A stretch of 64,000 bases of DNA from Daphnia carinata (taxonomy: Eukaryota > Arthropoda > Branchiopoda > Diplostraca > Daphniidae): the NCBI RefSeq assembly GCF_022539665.2, contig NC_081332.1, forward strand, positions 4,851,803 to 4,915,802, written 5' to 3'. Made by a program: the position numbers and the translations under genes. The notes under the pieces are model-generated. The model was not told the origin of the DNA. It was given only the letters and a program-made list of their open reading frames with translations, and searched no databases. Each line of letters begins with the position of its first letter. The stretch's first letter is position 1. Below, in pieces: positions 35,703-46,411 of the stretch.

Positions 35703-37951
35703 TTACCTCTGGTCCAGAGCTTTCACGTGAAAATTCCTCAAAATTGTTGATAAAATAACTTTTTCCTCCATTATTGCAAATTTTTGCCCTGAAATGTTCC
35801 ACAGGAAAAAAAGAAAATCGCATGTCGAATTTTAAAGCTTATAAAGTAACAGCAATATACCAATGCAATTTCGTGGTCCCGCACTGAATGGAACGTAAAC
35901 ATATGGATGTCGTCCCCTGCTATTCTCCTCAAAGAATCGTTCTGGCTGAAAGAGCTCAGGATCGGGATAGTATTTAGGATCCCTATGAAGAATGTAGGTA
36001 ACAAGCAACACCGTTGTGTTGGCGGGTACGGTATATCCATCTAGTGTTGACCATTCGACACAACAGCTCTAATTAGTTGTTCTGGGGTAAGAGGTAAAAA
36101 AATTCTGTTCATACGTATAACAGTATCTTGGCTCAGTTGACGACCCATTATCGGAACACTCGGATATAAGCGCAGAGCTTCTTTGATGCAACATTCGAGA
36201 TATTTTAATTCACTTAGGTCATTCATTGTAGCATGACGATCCGAATTTCCAAACACGCGATCAAGTTCTTCGCACACTAATTCCTATGAAACTTGCAAAC
36301 ATTTAATAACGTAAATTTGGCGTATTCTAGGATTGCAGTAACTTGAACATGTGGATGGCTCCCAATGAGGAGAAGAGACCAGTTGATTGCAGATGTCGAC
36401 GTGTCATGACCCTTGAAAGAGAAAAAGAAGAAATGGCGCAGTGAAAAACACTAGCAATTGCGTACTTCGAACATAAAAGTGTCGACTTCTTCACGAATGT
36501 CGGCATCGGTTAGCAAAATCCCATCGTTTGAAGCATCAATAAGAAGATCAAGGAAAGCCAAGCGTTTCTTAGCTGAAAAGGTAAAGGCAGAGTATTAATC
36601 GTATTTCTAGATAATAGTGTCCTAAATAATTTTATTTTCAGAGAAATAACTACCTGGAATGAAATTTTCATTTTGACTGCTACACACATCGATGGCTTTC
36701 TTCACTAAGCTGTTTTGCTTCCGTTCGAGCTTCCTACTTTGAATCACCTGTAACGATACAGTAAATGGTAAGAGCCAATGTCACACAACGCACGAATCAA
36801 GGACACACTTACCTTATCCGTAAAGCCATGTAAGATTTTAAGATTTTTACGTTGCTCTGCGCCATACGAGGACAGATGGAATAAGAGATCAGATTGCATC
36901 ATGGGTTGACTTGTTCTAACATTTAAAATTCGGCACATCCTTTACGTAAAAAATTAATTAACATGCACAAGAGCAATTGATGCAATTAAAAATCTTACGA
37001 TTGAACAGCTTGAGGGTATTCGCCATTGCCGTGAGACTGGGCTTCAATTTTGCACCCCATTGCTGATTCTAAACAAAGAGTTCAGTTAAAATACAGCGTG
37101 GGACTTTGTTTGTCTTAAGTGGAACTACCACAGATGATGTCAAGGGTGCATTTCGTTATAAATGGGTAAAGATCAAATCCGTTCTTTTGGGTTTCCAAAG
37201 CTGCGTTGAGTTTTGCGATTAAAATCTGACTCTGTTCATTAAAAACTTGCACGAAATCTGCTAAAATTTTGAAATGAAAGGTTGGTGTAAGCAATTTTCG
37301 CCGGTTAGACCATTTGCCTCCTGTCGAATCAAATTACAAATTAATTTATGAAGCTTTCGTCAGTAGAAATCCAACAAACTACCTGTGCTCGTGAGTAGGC
37401 CTGTACTAAGCCAAGGATGAAGAAAGCTATATTCGCGGCTTTTATCTAGTAACTTATTGCTACTCAGCACAACCTAGTGACCCAATTAAAGGTGTAGATA
37501 ATAGTCGTTGGTTAAATGTAAATGAAAGTAAAACGGACAGTTCCAATATTTTTAAAAAATTTATTTTCACACAGATCTAACCTCAAATGCCTCGGGTGTA
37601 AACAACAAAAAATTCGGGAACGGCCCAGCCCATAAACGAAGCACAGGACCACAAGCGCGCATGATGTACACGTATCCCATTAGCCGAGTGAAAAGTTCTA
37701 AGAAAGAAAAATTAGAAATACGTAAAACTAAAACATGGAGGCTGTACACAACCTTCAGGTGTAACAAGAAAGGCAGTGGCATTGCCCAGAAAAGTAAACC
37801 CGCCAAAGATTCCAGGTATTTTGTTAGCCCGTCGTATAAAGTTGATCCTTTTAATTATGGCGAAGAATATTGCACAGGTCACAACAATGGCCAAAGTGAA
37901 CATCGTCACACTGTTAGGTACTGAAATCAAATGCAGAAGATGAAAAACCAT
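35703..37951 (-). CDS. Cytochrome P450, CYP4-type (microsomal monooxygenase), C-terminal exon not located
   Basis: There are twelve minus-strand exons: 37951-37753, 37697-37582, 37473-37383, 37320-37129, 37068-36999, 36939-36813, 36747-36654, 36572-36466, 36411-36343, 36283-36115, 36040-35861 and 35788-35707. An N-terminal hydrophobic anchor ([17 protein letters not shown]) is followed by CYP4 signatures: [20 protein letters not shown] (helix C), [12 protein letters not shown] (I-helix oxygen-activation motif), the ExxR motif [11 protein letters not shown] and the heme loop [11 protein letters not shown] with Cys470. CYP4 enzymes often hydroxylate fatty acids or related lipids; the substrate here is unknown. 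After ALDQ the frame meets AG|GTAAAA. Reading through gives an immediate TAA at 35705-35703; splicing would need one more exon carrying the usual ELILRP-type strand, which I could not find. The ATG at 37903 is an alternative start. Confidence 0.9.
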
Positions 37952-38249
37952 TTTTCTTTCGGTTTGCCACGTCAGCCAATAACCACACTTTATTCCGCAC
38001 TAACTAGATCGCATTTGTATGTTAACAACAGACGAAATTAAATGCTTCTTTATCTATCGTAGATATCAATTACGTCGTACTAAACTTCAATCTCTCGTGC
38101 AACGATCAATCTCTAAAGACTCCCGACACCGCAATCAAGACTCATGGGTAAAGATATATTCTTATGTGAGCAACTTCTACAAGACATAAGTCATTTGTAA
38201 GACAAAAGGCACAGCTCTGGAACAAAAAGAAAAGCACTACGACTGACTT
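37952..38249. promoter_or_regulatory. Short spacer between the acyl-CoA ligase-like gene and the CYP4-type gene
   Basis: Only 298 bp separate the stop of the ligase-like gene from the P450 start codon, on the same strand. The spacer must contain the P450 promoter and the ligase 3' UTR. No TATA box is obvious. Confidence 0.5.
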
Positions 38250-40266
38250 CTATAATTTGCTTTTGATATTTTTCAGTTCTCGTCGCATGATTTTTCCTGT
38301 GGCCGTCTTAGGAATGGAATCGACAAAGATGACTCCACCTCGGAGACGCTTGTGTGGGCTCACCTTGTCTGCAGAAACAAATAAAGTACACCTTTTCCTA
38401 ATATTTTTCTGTAGACAAAAATAACTTACCTGCTATAAATGTTGCAACCTCCTTCTCCGTCAGAGTCGATCCGGGCCGCTTGATAATGTAAGCTCGTGGT
38501 AAATCACCAGCTGCTTCATCGGGAATTGCAGCCACTGCTGCGTCTTGCACGTCCGGATGGCTCAGCAAGATCTTCTCCAGTTCGGTAGGAGATACTTGAA
38601 GACCTTTGTACTTGATGAGTTCTTTCTTACGGTCTGTAATGTAGAAGAAGCCGTCTTCGTCATAGTAGCCGATGTCACCTGTATGCAACCATCCCTCAGA
38701 GTCGACCGTCTCCTTAGAAGCGGCTTCATTACCAATGTAACCCTTCATCACGATGGGGCCTCTTACGCAAATCTCGCCTTCTTCGTTAGGACCCAGGGAT
38801 GCATCCGTTGTTGTATCCACAACCTATGTAACATATTTCTTTTTTAAATACTTCCAGTTAATCAAATAATATGAATTAAACCTTGGACTCGCAGAAGGGC
38901 ATGACGATACCGATACTTCCCTCACGATTATGCGTGAATGTGTTGCCATGTGTACAGAGTGTCGCTTCAGTCAAGCCGTAGAGTTGCAAAATAAGAACAC
39001 CCAACTTTTCCTGTAAGGCGAGAAGCGTTTCTTTGCTAATGGCAGCCGCTCCAGATCTCATCATCCGTAAAGAACTGAGGTCATAATATTTCTCTACAGG
39101 CTGTTTCACCAATTGGACTGCTATAGCCGGTACCAAGAACATGACACTAATCTAATTTTGAATAGCATATTAAATAATATCGATTTTTAATTAGTTAGCT
39201 GATTAAATCTGTGACGAACTTTGAATTCCTGGATGCACTGCAACATTCGTTCGAAGGTGAACGTGTTCATAAGGACGAAACAAAGACCACGCATGAAACA
39301 TTCAAAAAGGCCGTTGAGTGTGGCCGCATGATACAACGGCATGAAAAACAAAGTGATGTCATCAGGATTTCGCATCAGGTATTTTGTAGTTTCTCTGCGT
39401 TAAACAAACCGTCATAAATTTGATAGCAGATCATGAATTGTTCAAGACACTTACTGGCTTTGTCTTCTCGTTACGACGTAATTCAAATTCGTAAGTGCGA
39501 CGCCTTTAGGGACGCCCGTCGTCCCACTCGAGAACAGGATGAAAGCCACCAAATCTAGTGGATTGTTCTCCACCGATTGGATGGATTTTCCGCGGCCGGA
39601 TATCAATAGATCTTCCCAGTTGATGCCACCACGATTCGACGATCCCAATAAAACCATTGGCGGCCTGTTGGCAATTTGTGGATATAGTTGACTGAATTTA
39701 CTGTCAAAGCTATCCGTCCCAATCCACAAAGTAGGTTTTGTCAACTGTACGCAATGTGTCAATTCGGCTACAGAATAAAACGTTTATTATTATTATTATT
39801 TTTTAACATTATAGGTAAAACAATAAAGGGTGATCTTACAAATGGTCTGAGCCGGATTGATTAACGTGGACGTCGCTCCGCACAGATTCAATGCCAAGGT
39901 TGTAATGGAGTACTCCAAACAAGTGGGTAAAGCAACAGCTACCATGTCTCCCGGTTTGAGATTGAATTTCAGTTGAAATCCAGCGGCTAATGCCAAGATG
40001 CTGTCGGCAATTTCATTGTACGTCAGCTTGCGTTTCGTGTCTGGATCAATCTTTACAGAAATATCATCACAACTGTTGGTAGATTAACACATATATGACC
40101 TCAAGCTTTGAATTAAAATGTTTATATCAATTACGCAGGACACGTCGTCGCCAAATTCACGCATCCTGTCGACGACAAACTGGGCTAGCGTTACATTTGG
40201 GATTTGATCGTCATATTCTTCCGGGTGTCGTAGAATTCTGGAATTGGCTGTCGACAACCGAAACAT
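38250..40266 (-). CDS. 4-coumarate/medium-long-chain acyl-CoA ligase-like enzyme with peroxisomal SKL signal
   Basis: There are seven exons: 40266-40135, 40050-39840, 39767-39455, 39394-39220, 39151-38882, 38823-38430 and 38368-38250 (537 aa). This is an ANL-superfamily adenylating enzyme (acyl-CoA synthetase, 4CL, luciferase). The AMP-binding P-loop is ILFSSGTTGVPKG (about 191-203), followed by FFMPLYHAAT, the QLYGLTEAT motif, GEICVRGP, the hinge WLHTGDIGYYDEDGFFYITD-RKKELIKYKG and the late lysine loop PKTATGKIMRREL. The protein ends in Ser-Lys-Leu, a perfect PTS1, so it should act in peroxisomes. It would activate a carboxylic acid to its CoA thioester via an acyl-adenylate. The exon 2 acceptor (TAAAG at 40051) was chosen because it keeps frame and yields the family-like IDPDTKRKLTY. 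Confidence 0.93.
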
Positions 40267-40852
40267 TGTTACGTCAGTGCAAGCTCAGTTATACACAAAA
40301 AAAAAGAACTGAGAAAAAGGAAAAGTGAAACCTGAATCTTGTTGTTGAGAAATGGTGACCATTGTGCAAATGTTGAGCGAAAACAACACGGATCAGTTAG
40401 CAACAGTTACTGCGACAGAGTATGAAGACCGACAACAACTGACTAGCATCAACATGGGCCGTCGTCAGCGCATGTGGCGTTGGTATTTCAGGAACGAAAT
40501 AAACGAACAACGGCGCCCGCAGTCACGGACTTGAAGGTCGCCTAGTATATGTTGCTACTGCAAGCCTAGGGTGTTTTTAACTGATCCACACACTCTTATA
40601 TATAGGCACGCGTTAAGTTTCTCGTTGCTATGACAATAAGACGTAAGGCCACTTATCGGAAGGTTTCTTTTGGTACATATTTTGTTTACTTTGAAAGACG
40701 TAAGTAATTGATTATCTATTTTGATCTCTCAGGCCAAAGACCATCCGAAATGGTACGATTCGTTTTAAACGGATAACAGTTAGGAAAATCCCAAAACAGA
40801 ATTTACAATATTGACTTACATATACAAACAAGAATGACAATATTCTGCAGCC
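40267..40852. other. Intergenic region upstream of the acyl-CoA ligase-like gene
   Basis: This should hold the ligase promoter. A plus-strand ATG frame of 60 codons at 40352-40534 has no recognised motif, and I do not call it. A TATA-like TATATATAG lies near 40598. Confidence 0.4.
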
Positions 40853-41427
40853 TTAGGAGAGTCTTGCTTGATGAGTATCACAATTGAAAAATTCCTGTTA
40901 AGTATAAAAACAATTATTCATTTTCTTAATTAATAGGACAGTCAGTTAGCACATTTGCAACGTTAAAGAGTTGTACACACCGATATGAAGCAAACAAACG
41001 TTGGGAAAACGATATTAAACTGGATGGAGAAGAGAAGCACTTTTAGTCCAAAAAGTGGGCCGTTCAGCAGACTTACGATGACAGCGAAGATTAGAAATGG
41101 GCCCAGAAAACGTGGGGTTAAAAGTTTGTTGAGACAGCGATTCAAGACGGACACTAGTGAGGAGGAAACCCGTTTATTTTGACGAGGCGCTTTCATCGGC
41201 TTTGCAGCTAGAGAAGATTTCGTAGTCGTCATTTCATCGTCGGCCATTCCATTCGAGGTAATGTTATCTTCAGCAGGAATTGTTACGGTCAAAAATGACT
41301 GCGACGGTTCAATGTGAAAGCTGCGTTTAATTGCTTCGTTACGCTCTGTTGCCGTGTAGGCTAGGGAAACTAGAGATGAAATCAGAAACAGCCAAACGAG
41401 TTGTTCGCTTGCCAAGAAAACTGGCAT
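40853..41427 (-). CDS. Unidentified membrane or secreted protein with signal peptide and hydrophobic C-terminal region
   Basis: The main exon is 41427-40981 and a probable second exon is 40894-40853 (intron GTGTGT..ACAG), giving 162 aa. Without splicing the frame stops at 40963. MPVFLASEQLVWLFLISSLVSLAYT looks like a signal peptide or anchor. A Ser/Thr/Lys-rich middle follows, then two hydrophobic stretches (FLGPFLIFAVIVSLL, VLLFSIQFNIVFPTFVCFI). I do not recognise a family. The frame stays open upstream to 41763, so a longer N-terminus beginning at the ATG at 41745 is possible. I chose 41427 because of the signal-like start. Confidence 0.5.
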
Positions 41428-42479
41428 TTTGCTGACTGATGAAAATGGACTTGCACTTGGGTTTACACACGTCGCTTTCACCGCATTCATACGATAGGTA
41501 AGCGCTTTCACCTCCTTCTTTTTTGAGAAATGAAAAGTAATAGTAAGGTTGATTTCGCCAAGACAATGCTCTTTGAGAAATAACTGGAGTAAGGGCTTGT
41601 AAAATCTCTGGAATTGCGTCCCACTCCTTACTAGGCCACATGTCATGCAAAAATAGTTTAACGCATTAAGGGCATCGTAGGGAAGGGTAGGATTCCGTTT
41701 ATGTTGCGTCATCGCCTCGGGTTCGTAAAACTGAAAACTTGACATTTCACAGGGGCAGGACAACGTAACTAAAATTTTATTTAAGTTAATGTGGTTTTAT
41801 TAGCTTTCAAAAGGAACCGAGATTATAGCGGGTGGAGTTCATTAAATGTTTCAAAAACTAAATATGCATCTACGTATTTGGCATAGCCTTAAAGAAAGAA
41901 AACCAGGAGAGAGATAGCATTATTGGAACCAGGGAAAGCTAAAAAAAAATCGTAAATGGAAGACAAAACAACCGGTTGTACGAATAAATTAACGGAATTT
42001 TATAATGCCGAGTTTGGGGACAATCTTTGAAAGCGAGCATGATGCCAATGTCGCCATGCTCCAGTCCTTCGCCATAAAAGAAAGTTATCCCAGAATCAAC
42101 GACCAGTCAAATTTCGCTGTGCGTCACTCTATTTGAGGATGGTAAATGCGTTTGAATATTATTTTTGAACAACCTAAATTTGGTGATTTACTACATGAGG
42201 GTTTTCTGGTTCAGTAACTGGACCAGAGGGGGGAGAGGGTTGGGGTTTAAAAATATCTGGATGTAATACTTTTTAGTGACGTCGCATTTACCGTTTTAGA
42301 ATACTTTACAGAGCAGCCAAGAAAAAATGTTAATATCGAGAAATTGTATTATAAGAAACCATTTTTGACTTAAAATTTTGATAAACCGAATGACAATATT
42401 GGCATACGTAAGACAAAAAATCCAAATTCAGGGACCACGGTCACAGAGAACGATTCTGTGTCACCTTTAGAAGAAGTTT
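41428..42479. other. Spacer between the unidentified membrane gene and VAMP
   Basis: The segment contains the VAMP 3' UTR and a possible 5' extension of the gene starting at 41427 (minus frame open to 41763). I see nothing else. Confidence 0.45.
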
Positions 42480-42836
42480 TTAAGAGAGCTGTACAGCGAG
42501 AACAATGACTACAATAATAATGATAGTGGTGACGGTACCAACGGCAATCAGCGTCCATTTCATATCTTTCCACCACATTTTCCTCTGAAGCCTCGTGCTG
42601 GCGACGTGGAAATCTTGGGCTTGGGTTTCCAACGTCGCGGCGCGCATTTCCAGTTCGTTGAGGTTGCGCTCTCGGGCTTCGATGCTCTCCAAATTCTTGC
42701 GCATAACCTGAACAACTTCATCCACTTGTCGTTGCGTCTGCTCAATCTGCGATGGTAACCGGCTCGATAGCTGTTGACCAGGAACCGTTGTCACAGTTAA
42801 CTGGGCAACTGCAGGCACTTCCGCAGCTTCCGCCAT
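42480..42836 (-). CDS. Vesicle-associated membrane protein (VAMP/synaptobrevin), R-SNARE
   Basis: This is a single-exon protein of 118 aa. The variable N-terminus (1-30) precedes an R-SNARE motif (about 31-88: QTQRQVDEVVQVMRKNLES, IEARERNLNELEMRA, FHVASTRLQRK) with the zero-layer arginine at residue 55. The WWKDMKW juxtamembrane motif and a C-terminal anchor (about 94-116, isoleucine/valine-rich) follow. VAMPs on vesicles pair with syntaxin and SNAP-25 type Q-SNAREs to drive membrane fusion. The start is the ATG at 42836; the same frame extends upstream only with non-ATG codons. The absence of introns is unusual among the neighbours and may point to a retrocopy, but the frame is intact and no poly(A) remnant is evident. 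Confidence 0.93.
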   Translation of the reverse strand: MAEAAEVPAVAQLTVTTVPGQQLSSRLPSQIEQTQRQVDEVVQVMRKNLESIEARERNLNELEMRAATLETQAQDFHVASTRLQRKMWWKDMKWTLIAVGTVTTIIIIVVIVLAVQLS

Positions 42837-43445
42837 CGTCTTAGTAGCACAATGCACTAGTGGTAAAACAGGATTTTCGTAATGTCAGTTATGAGCACGA
42901 AAAAAAGATGAGTCAGCAGTGCCAGCGGAACCCAGTCAGACGTCAATTTGTTATCTTTGAGCTATCATCTCATATTTCTCATCTCGATTTCTCCACATTT
43001 CGTTACCTTTTTCGCCCTTTTTGGATGACACGGAAACTAGCAGACATGAAAATGTTCTTGTCTCTTTCAGTTCCAGTTTTGATTTACAGATTTACGACAA
43101 ATGTGGGACGGGGATATATTAAAAATATTTAGAAATCTTACCTGCAGCGCTAAAAGCAAAACTTTGAAACTGAGGATGCGATAGTCAGTGAAGTGAAAAG
43201 CTAACTACCTTATCGTGTTCTAACGTAGTTTATCTCTTGATCACACTATCTGGACGTTATATCGGGGGGACATTAGGCCGCCATCTAGCATGTAACGTAA
43301 TAGTTTAAAACTAGTTTAGCCGCCTAAGTTATGACTAATGCACACAATTTATTATATTTTGGCATTTATAATTCAAACAGATACAATAACGATCAAGAGT
43401 CCTGCTCGTCTACAGTTAACATGATTTCAAAAACAACAAATGGCG
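42837..43445. other. Spacer between VAMP and the RNase H-like gene, with an inverted CTCF-like motif
   Basis: No gene. A minus-strand GCTAGATGGCGGC motif lies at 43278-43290. The rest is AT-rich. Confidence 0.4.
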
Positions 43446-44381
43446 TTAATAACGTTCAGCTCCTTCGCGGGCCAGTCGTTTGGCGCCTGAAGATCCATCG
43501 TCGTATATTCCTGGGCCTTTGAGGTACTTCCATTCTACATCCATCTCTTCTAAAGTAAATAAAAGTTCACGCCATAATTTCCGATGTTTTATTAAATTTC
43601 CAGTCGTCTTCCTCCAGCCGTTATCCATCCAATAAAAGATGAGGTTTTCATTGACGTTGCGGAGGTATTGAGACTCTGTATGGATGGCCATGCGACCGAT
43701 TCCCCACGCCTTGGCAATTTTAATCGCTTCGATAGCTGCTCTGATTTCTGCAGCACTTTTAGTCGTGTCATCTCGGTCATCTAGCGGCTCACTCAGATTT
43801 CTGGTAATATCAAGTTAACATTGTAAAGACTTACAACGTGTACTTAATAATTTAAATGATTACAATTTATGATTACGCCCAAACCAAACGCCAATGCCAG
43901 CCTGAGCATCCGGATGGCCTTGCTGAAGACAGATGCCATCAGTATAAACGCGAACAAATCCGTTTCGATTGATGCTAAAATTGTGAAGCAATTTCTCTGG
44001 AGCGGCGGGAGGGTTAACGTAACGGGTCGATCCGATGCGCATCAGGTCGACTATCCACTCGGCATTCTGGGCGGCTTCGCACAAATCGTGCCAGGAGACA
44101 TCCTCGTCGGGGATGTGTTCGAAAAGGTAGGACGAATGCAATTCCCTCCAGACGGCACGCTGCATCCCCCTGACAAGCACATCTTTCTTGACTCCACGAC
44201 GGAACAAACTGAAATCCGGATCGGGGAAGTCGCGACATCCATAGGCTTCCATGAAAGCTGCATCAATACGACGGGTAAAATTACGGATGCGCTCAGTCCT
44301 TCCCTGTTTCATCTTCTTCAGTTGATGATGATGATAGTACATTTTATTCTCTATCGACGAAGTATCCGTCGATGCGTACAT
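43446..44381 (-). CDS. RNase H1-fold protein with degenerate catalytic site and a novel N-terminal region
   Basis: Exons are 44381-43864 and 43800-43446 (290 aa). Residues about 140-290 align with cellular RNase H1: VRVYTDG (Asp148), NLSEPLDDRDDTT-KSAAEIRAAIEAIKIAK (Glu191), AIHTESQYL, NGWRKTTGN and RLAREGA. Three catalytic positions are altered: the Asp of TDS is Glu215, the GH histidine is Pro269, and the final Asp (EADRLA) is Lys280. Hydrolysis of RNA in RNA-DNA hybrids is therefore doubtful. The N-terminal 1-135 lacks the usual hybrid-binding domain and instead has a helical region (QGRTERIRNFTRRIDAAFME, KKDVLVRGMQRAVWRELHSS, WHDLCEAAQNAEWIVDLMRI) that recalls retroelement gag domains; this is inference. 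The start is the ATG at 44381, after a probable 5' UTR intron ending TTTAG at 44388. Confidence 0.82.
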
Positions 44382-44883
44382 TTTCGAACCTAAATGGAAT
44401 TTTAATGGACTTAACTGGGTAATTGAAAAAAGTAGAGATAAGTTTACCTTTTGCACTTGAACTACTACAAATAATATTTTTGTTTAGGGGGAATTATTTG
44501 CGAATGATGTGATACAACTGAACGGTTTGGCCGTCAGCGATTGACTGGTGTTCTTATCGGCTCAGCAGCGGACTGTCATGAGAGAAAACGGAGAAAGGAC
44601 AAATCTTGTTGAGACTAACAACGGGAAAGTAGAGCGAAGAGTATATTTTTATTAAATAAAAACAAGGTGCTGTGGCGATTTCTTTCACAAAATCGAGCCA
44701 ACCGGTTTGTGTCCCTTATAGATTGTCACATTGCGGTTAACCCGCAAATGCAGAGCTGGGGACCTACATCGATTGGAGGCAGTAACGAATAAGTAGCTTG
44801 ATTCTTTTTAATTCGTTTTTATTGATCTGATAAATTTTAGTTTAGTAAGACGAAAAGTGTTTAGGATTGAGTGTGAATGCATT
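44382..44883. other. Spacer between the RNase H-like gene and the SLC51A-like gene
   Basis: The segment contains a probable 5' UTR intron of the RNase H-like gene (donor AAAAG|GTAAAC near 44445, acceptor at 44388) and its promoter. No other gene is seen. Confidence 0.45.
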
Positions 44884-46411
44884 TTAATGCATTTGCATAC
44901 TGGGGACTAAAAAGAAATTTGGCGACCTTTCCGCACCGTCGCCTTTAATTGTCCGTTCGATATCAGATTGGCGAACTCGGAAAACGAATGTGAAGATGAC
45001 ACCAAAGAGCAGAGCTTCAGCTAGGGTAAGCAAAGCATCGATATCTGCATTATAAATTAATGGTAGATTAATTTCCTGTTTTTTTTTCCCACAATGTACA
45101 GTAATTGTCAAGTGAGTTAGGCTGAGAGATTGCGACCGGTTGGATCGACCTACTTTGTTTCATATGAACGGGTGAAATAGCCGGTGGCAAACATGGGATG
45201 TAATTAGTATAATCCACTAGCAATCCCAGCACGAAGAATTGAATCTTCATGACAGCGATAAATAGAGTCAAAGCGTGTGCCTTTTTCTACACAACGTAAA
45301 ACGTAAGTTATAGTTAATAATTATATAAGCACATCAGATACGAAGAAAGAGAAAATGGGGAAAGGTTACCATGCGACGATTCCAGTTTGATCTCTCTAAT
45401 CCCTTAAACGTCTTGATGATAACGTTAAAACCCCAGTTGCCCAACATGCACATTAGGACGTTCAGGCCAGCTAGGGTTTGAAACAGAGGCACCACGATGT
45501 GCTGCATTAAAAAAATGTAAAAAGTTTATGTTTTGATTATGGGATATGTGGCCCAAAAATTTACTTCGGGAAGAAATTGATTTATTTCAGCTATTTGCAG
45601 AACGACAGCAGCCATCGTTAGCAGAAATTGCCACAGTGGTGCTTGATACACTCTTCTCCTCATAGCTCGGAATCCTCGTCTATAATGAAAGGTATTTTTT
45701 TTTTTTGAGATTACAACGATAGTATTTTGGCCAAAAGAATGACTCACCTGGTAACGATAGAACTCTTACAGCACATACCAAAGAAGCAGCAAGGTGATGC
45801 GCATAGAGACATTGGAATTCGATTGTCCATCAGTGTGTTAAGAATTTGCTCTTCGTCACCATCAATCATTAGTGCCAGATCGAGAAAATGCATCAACATG
45901 AATGGCATATACCTGAAAATATCAAGGTAAATTTTTTTAAATATTTTTATTTGCGTAAAATTTGATGTACGCTTGTTTGACAATGCTGCAGAGATCACCC
46001 GCCCGTGGAACGAGAAACGACGTTATAGAGAGCCAAGAGATTATCATAGGCATGGAAACTAATAACCATAGGAAATCAGTCAATTACAAAAAAAGTGATG
46101 AGCCAAGAATTTTACCAATCCAGCTGAGAGGACGTTGCCATTCCCACGGACATTTCCTGATGTTAGTGCAAATTTGGATGAGGAAAAGAAGCGTTAACAG
46201 GCCAGAACTGGCTGTTCCCCCATAAGCGATACCCAGGCCAATGACACCGAAAGCTGTGATAAACGAGGTATGCTCGATTTCAACGATATGCAGTACGAGA
46301 AAAACATTTTGATTGTTTACCTTCAAAGTGTTGCGAAACATCGGGATGTTCGCTGTCAAACTCGTATTGACTGCAGTTGAATTCTAGCATAACATCTTGT
46401 GACAAATTCAT
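44884..46411 (-). CDS. Organic solute transporter subunit alpha-like protein (SLC51A / TMEM184 superfamily)
   Basis: There are eight exons: 46411-46321, 46253-46116, 46058-45971, 45912-45748, 45679-45565, 45501-45370, 45286-45154 and 45044-44884 (340 aa). There are about seven hydrophobic segments: GLGIAYGGTASSGLLTLLFL, MPMIISWLSITSFLVP, FMLMHFLDLALMI, LWQFLLTMAAVVLQI, LFQTLAGLNVLMCMLG, ALTLFIAVMKIQFFVLGLLV and ALLTLAEALLFGVIFTFVFR. A cysteine cluster (SLCASPCCFFGMCC) sits where the family has its CCCC motif. A glycosylation-type N-C-S lies in the extracellular N-terminus. In vertebrates OST-alpha pairs with a small beta subunit to export bile acids and steroids at basolateral membranes; invertebrate roles are unclear. 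No beta-subunit gene is visible nearby. Confidence 0.85.

Noticed and set aside
40352-40534. 60-codon plus-strand ATG frame upstream of the acyl-CoA ligase-like gene
   Set aside because: It is short, has no known motif, and overlaps the presumed ligase promoter.
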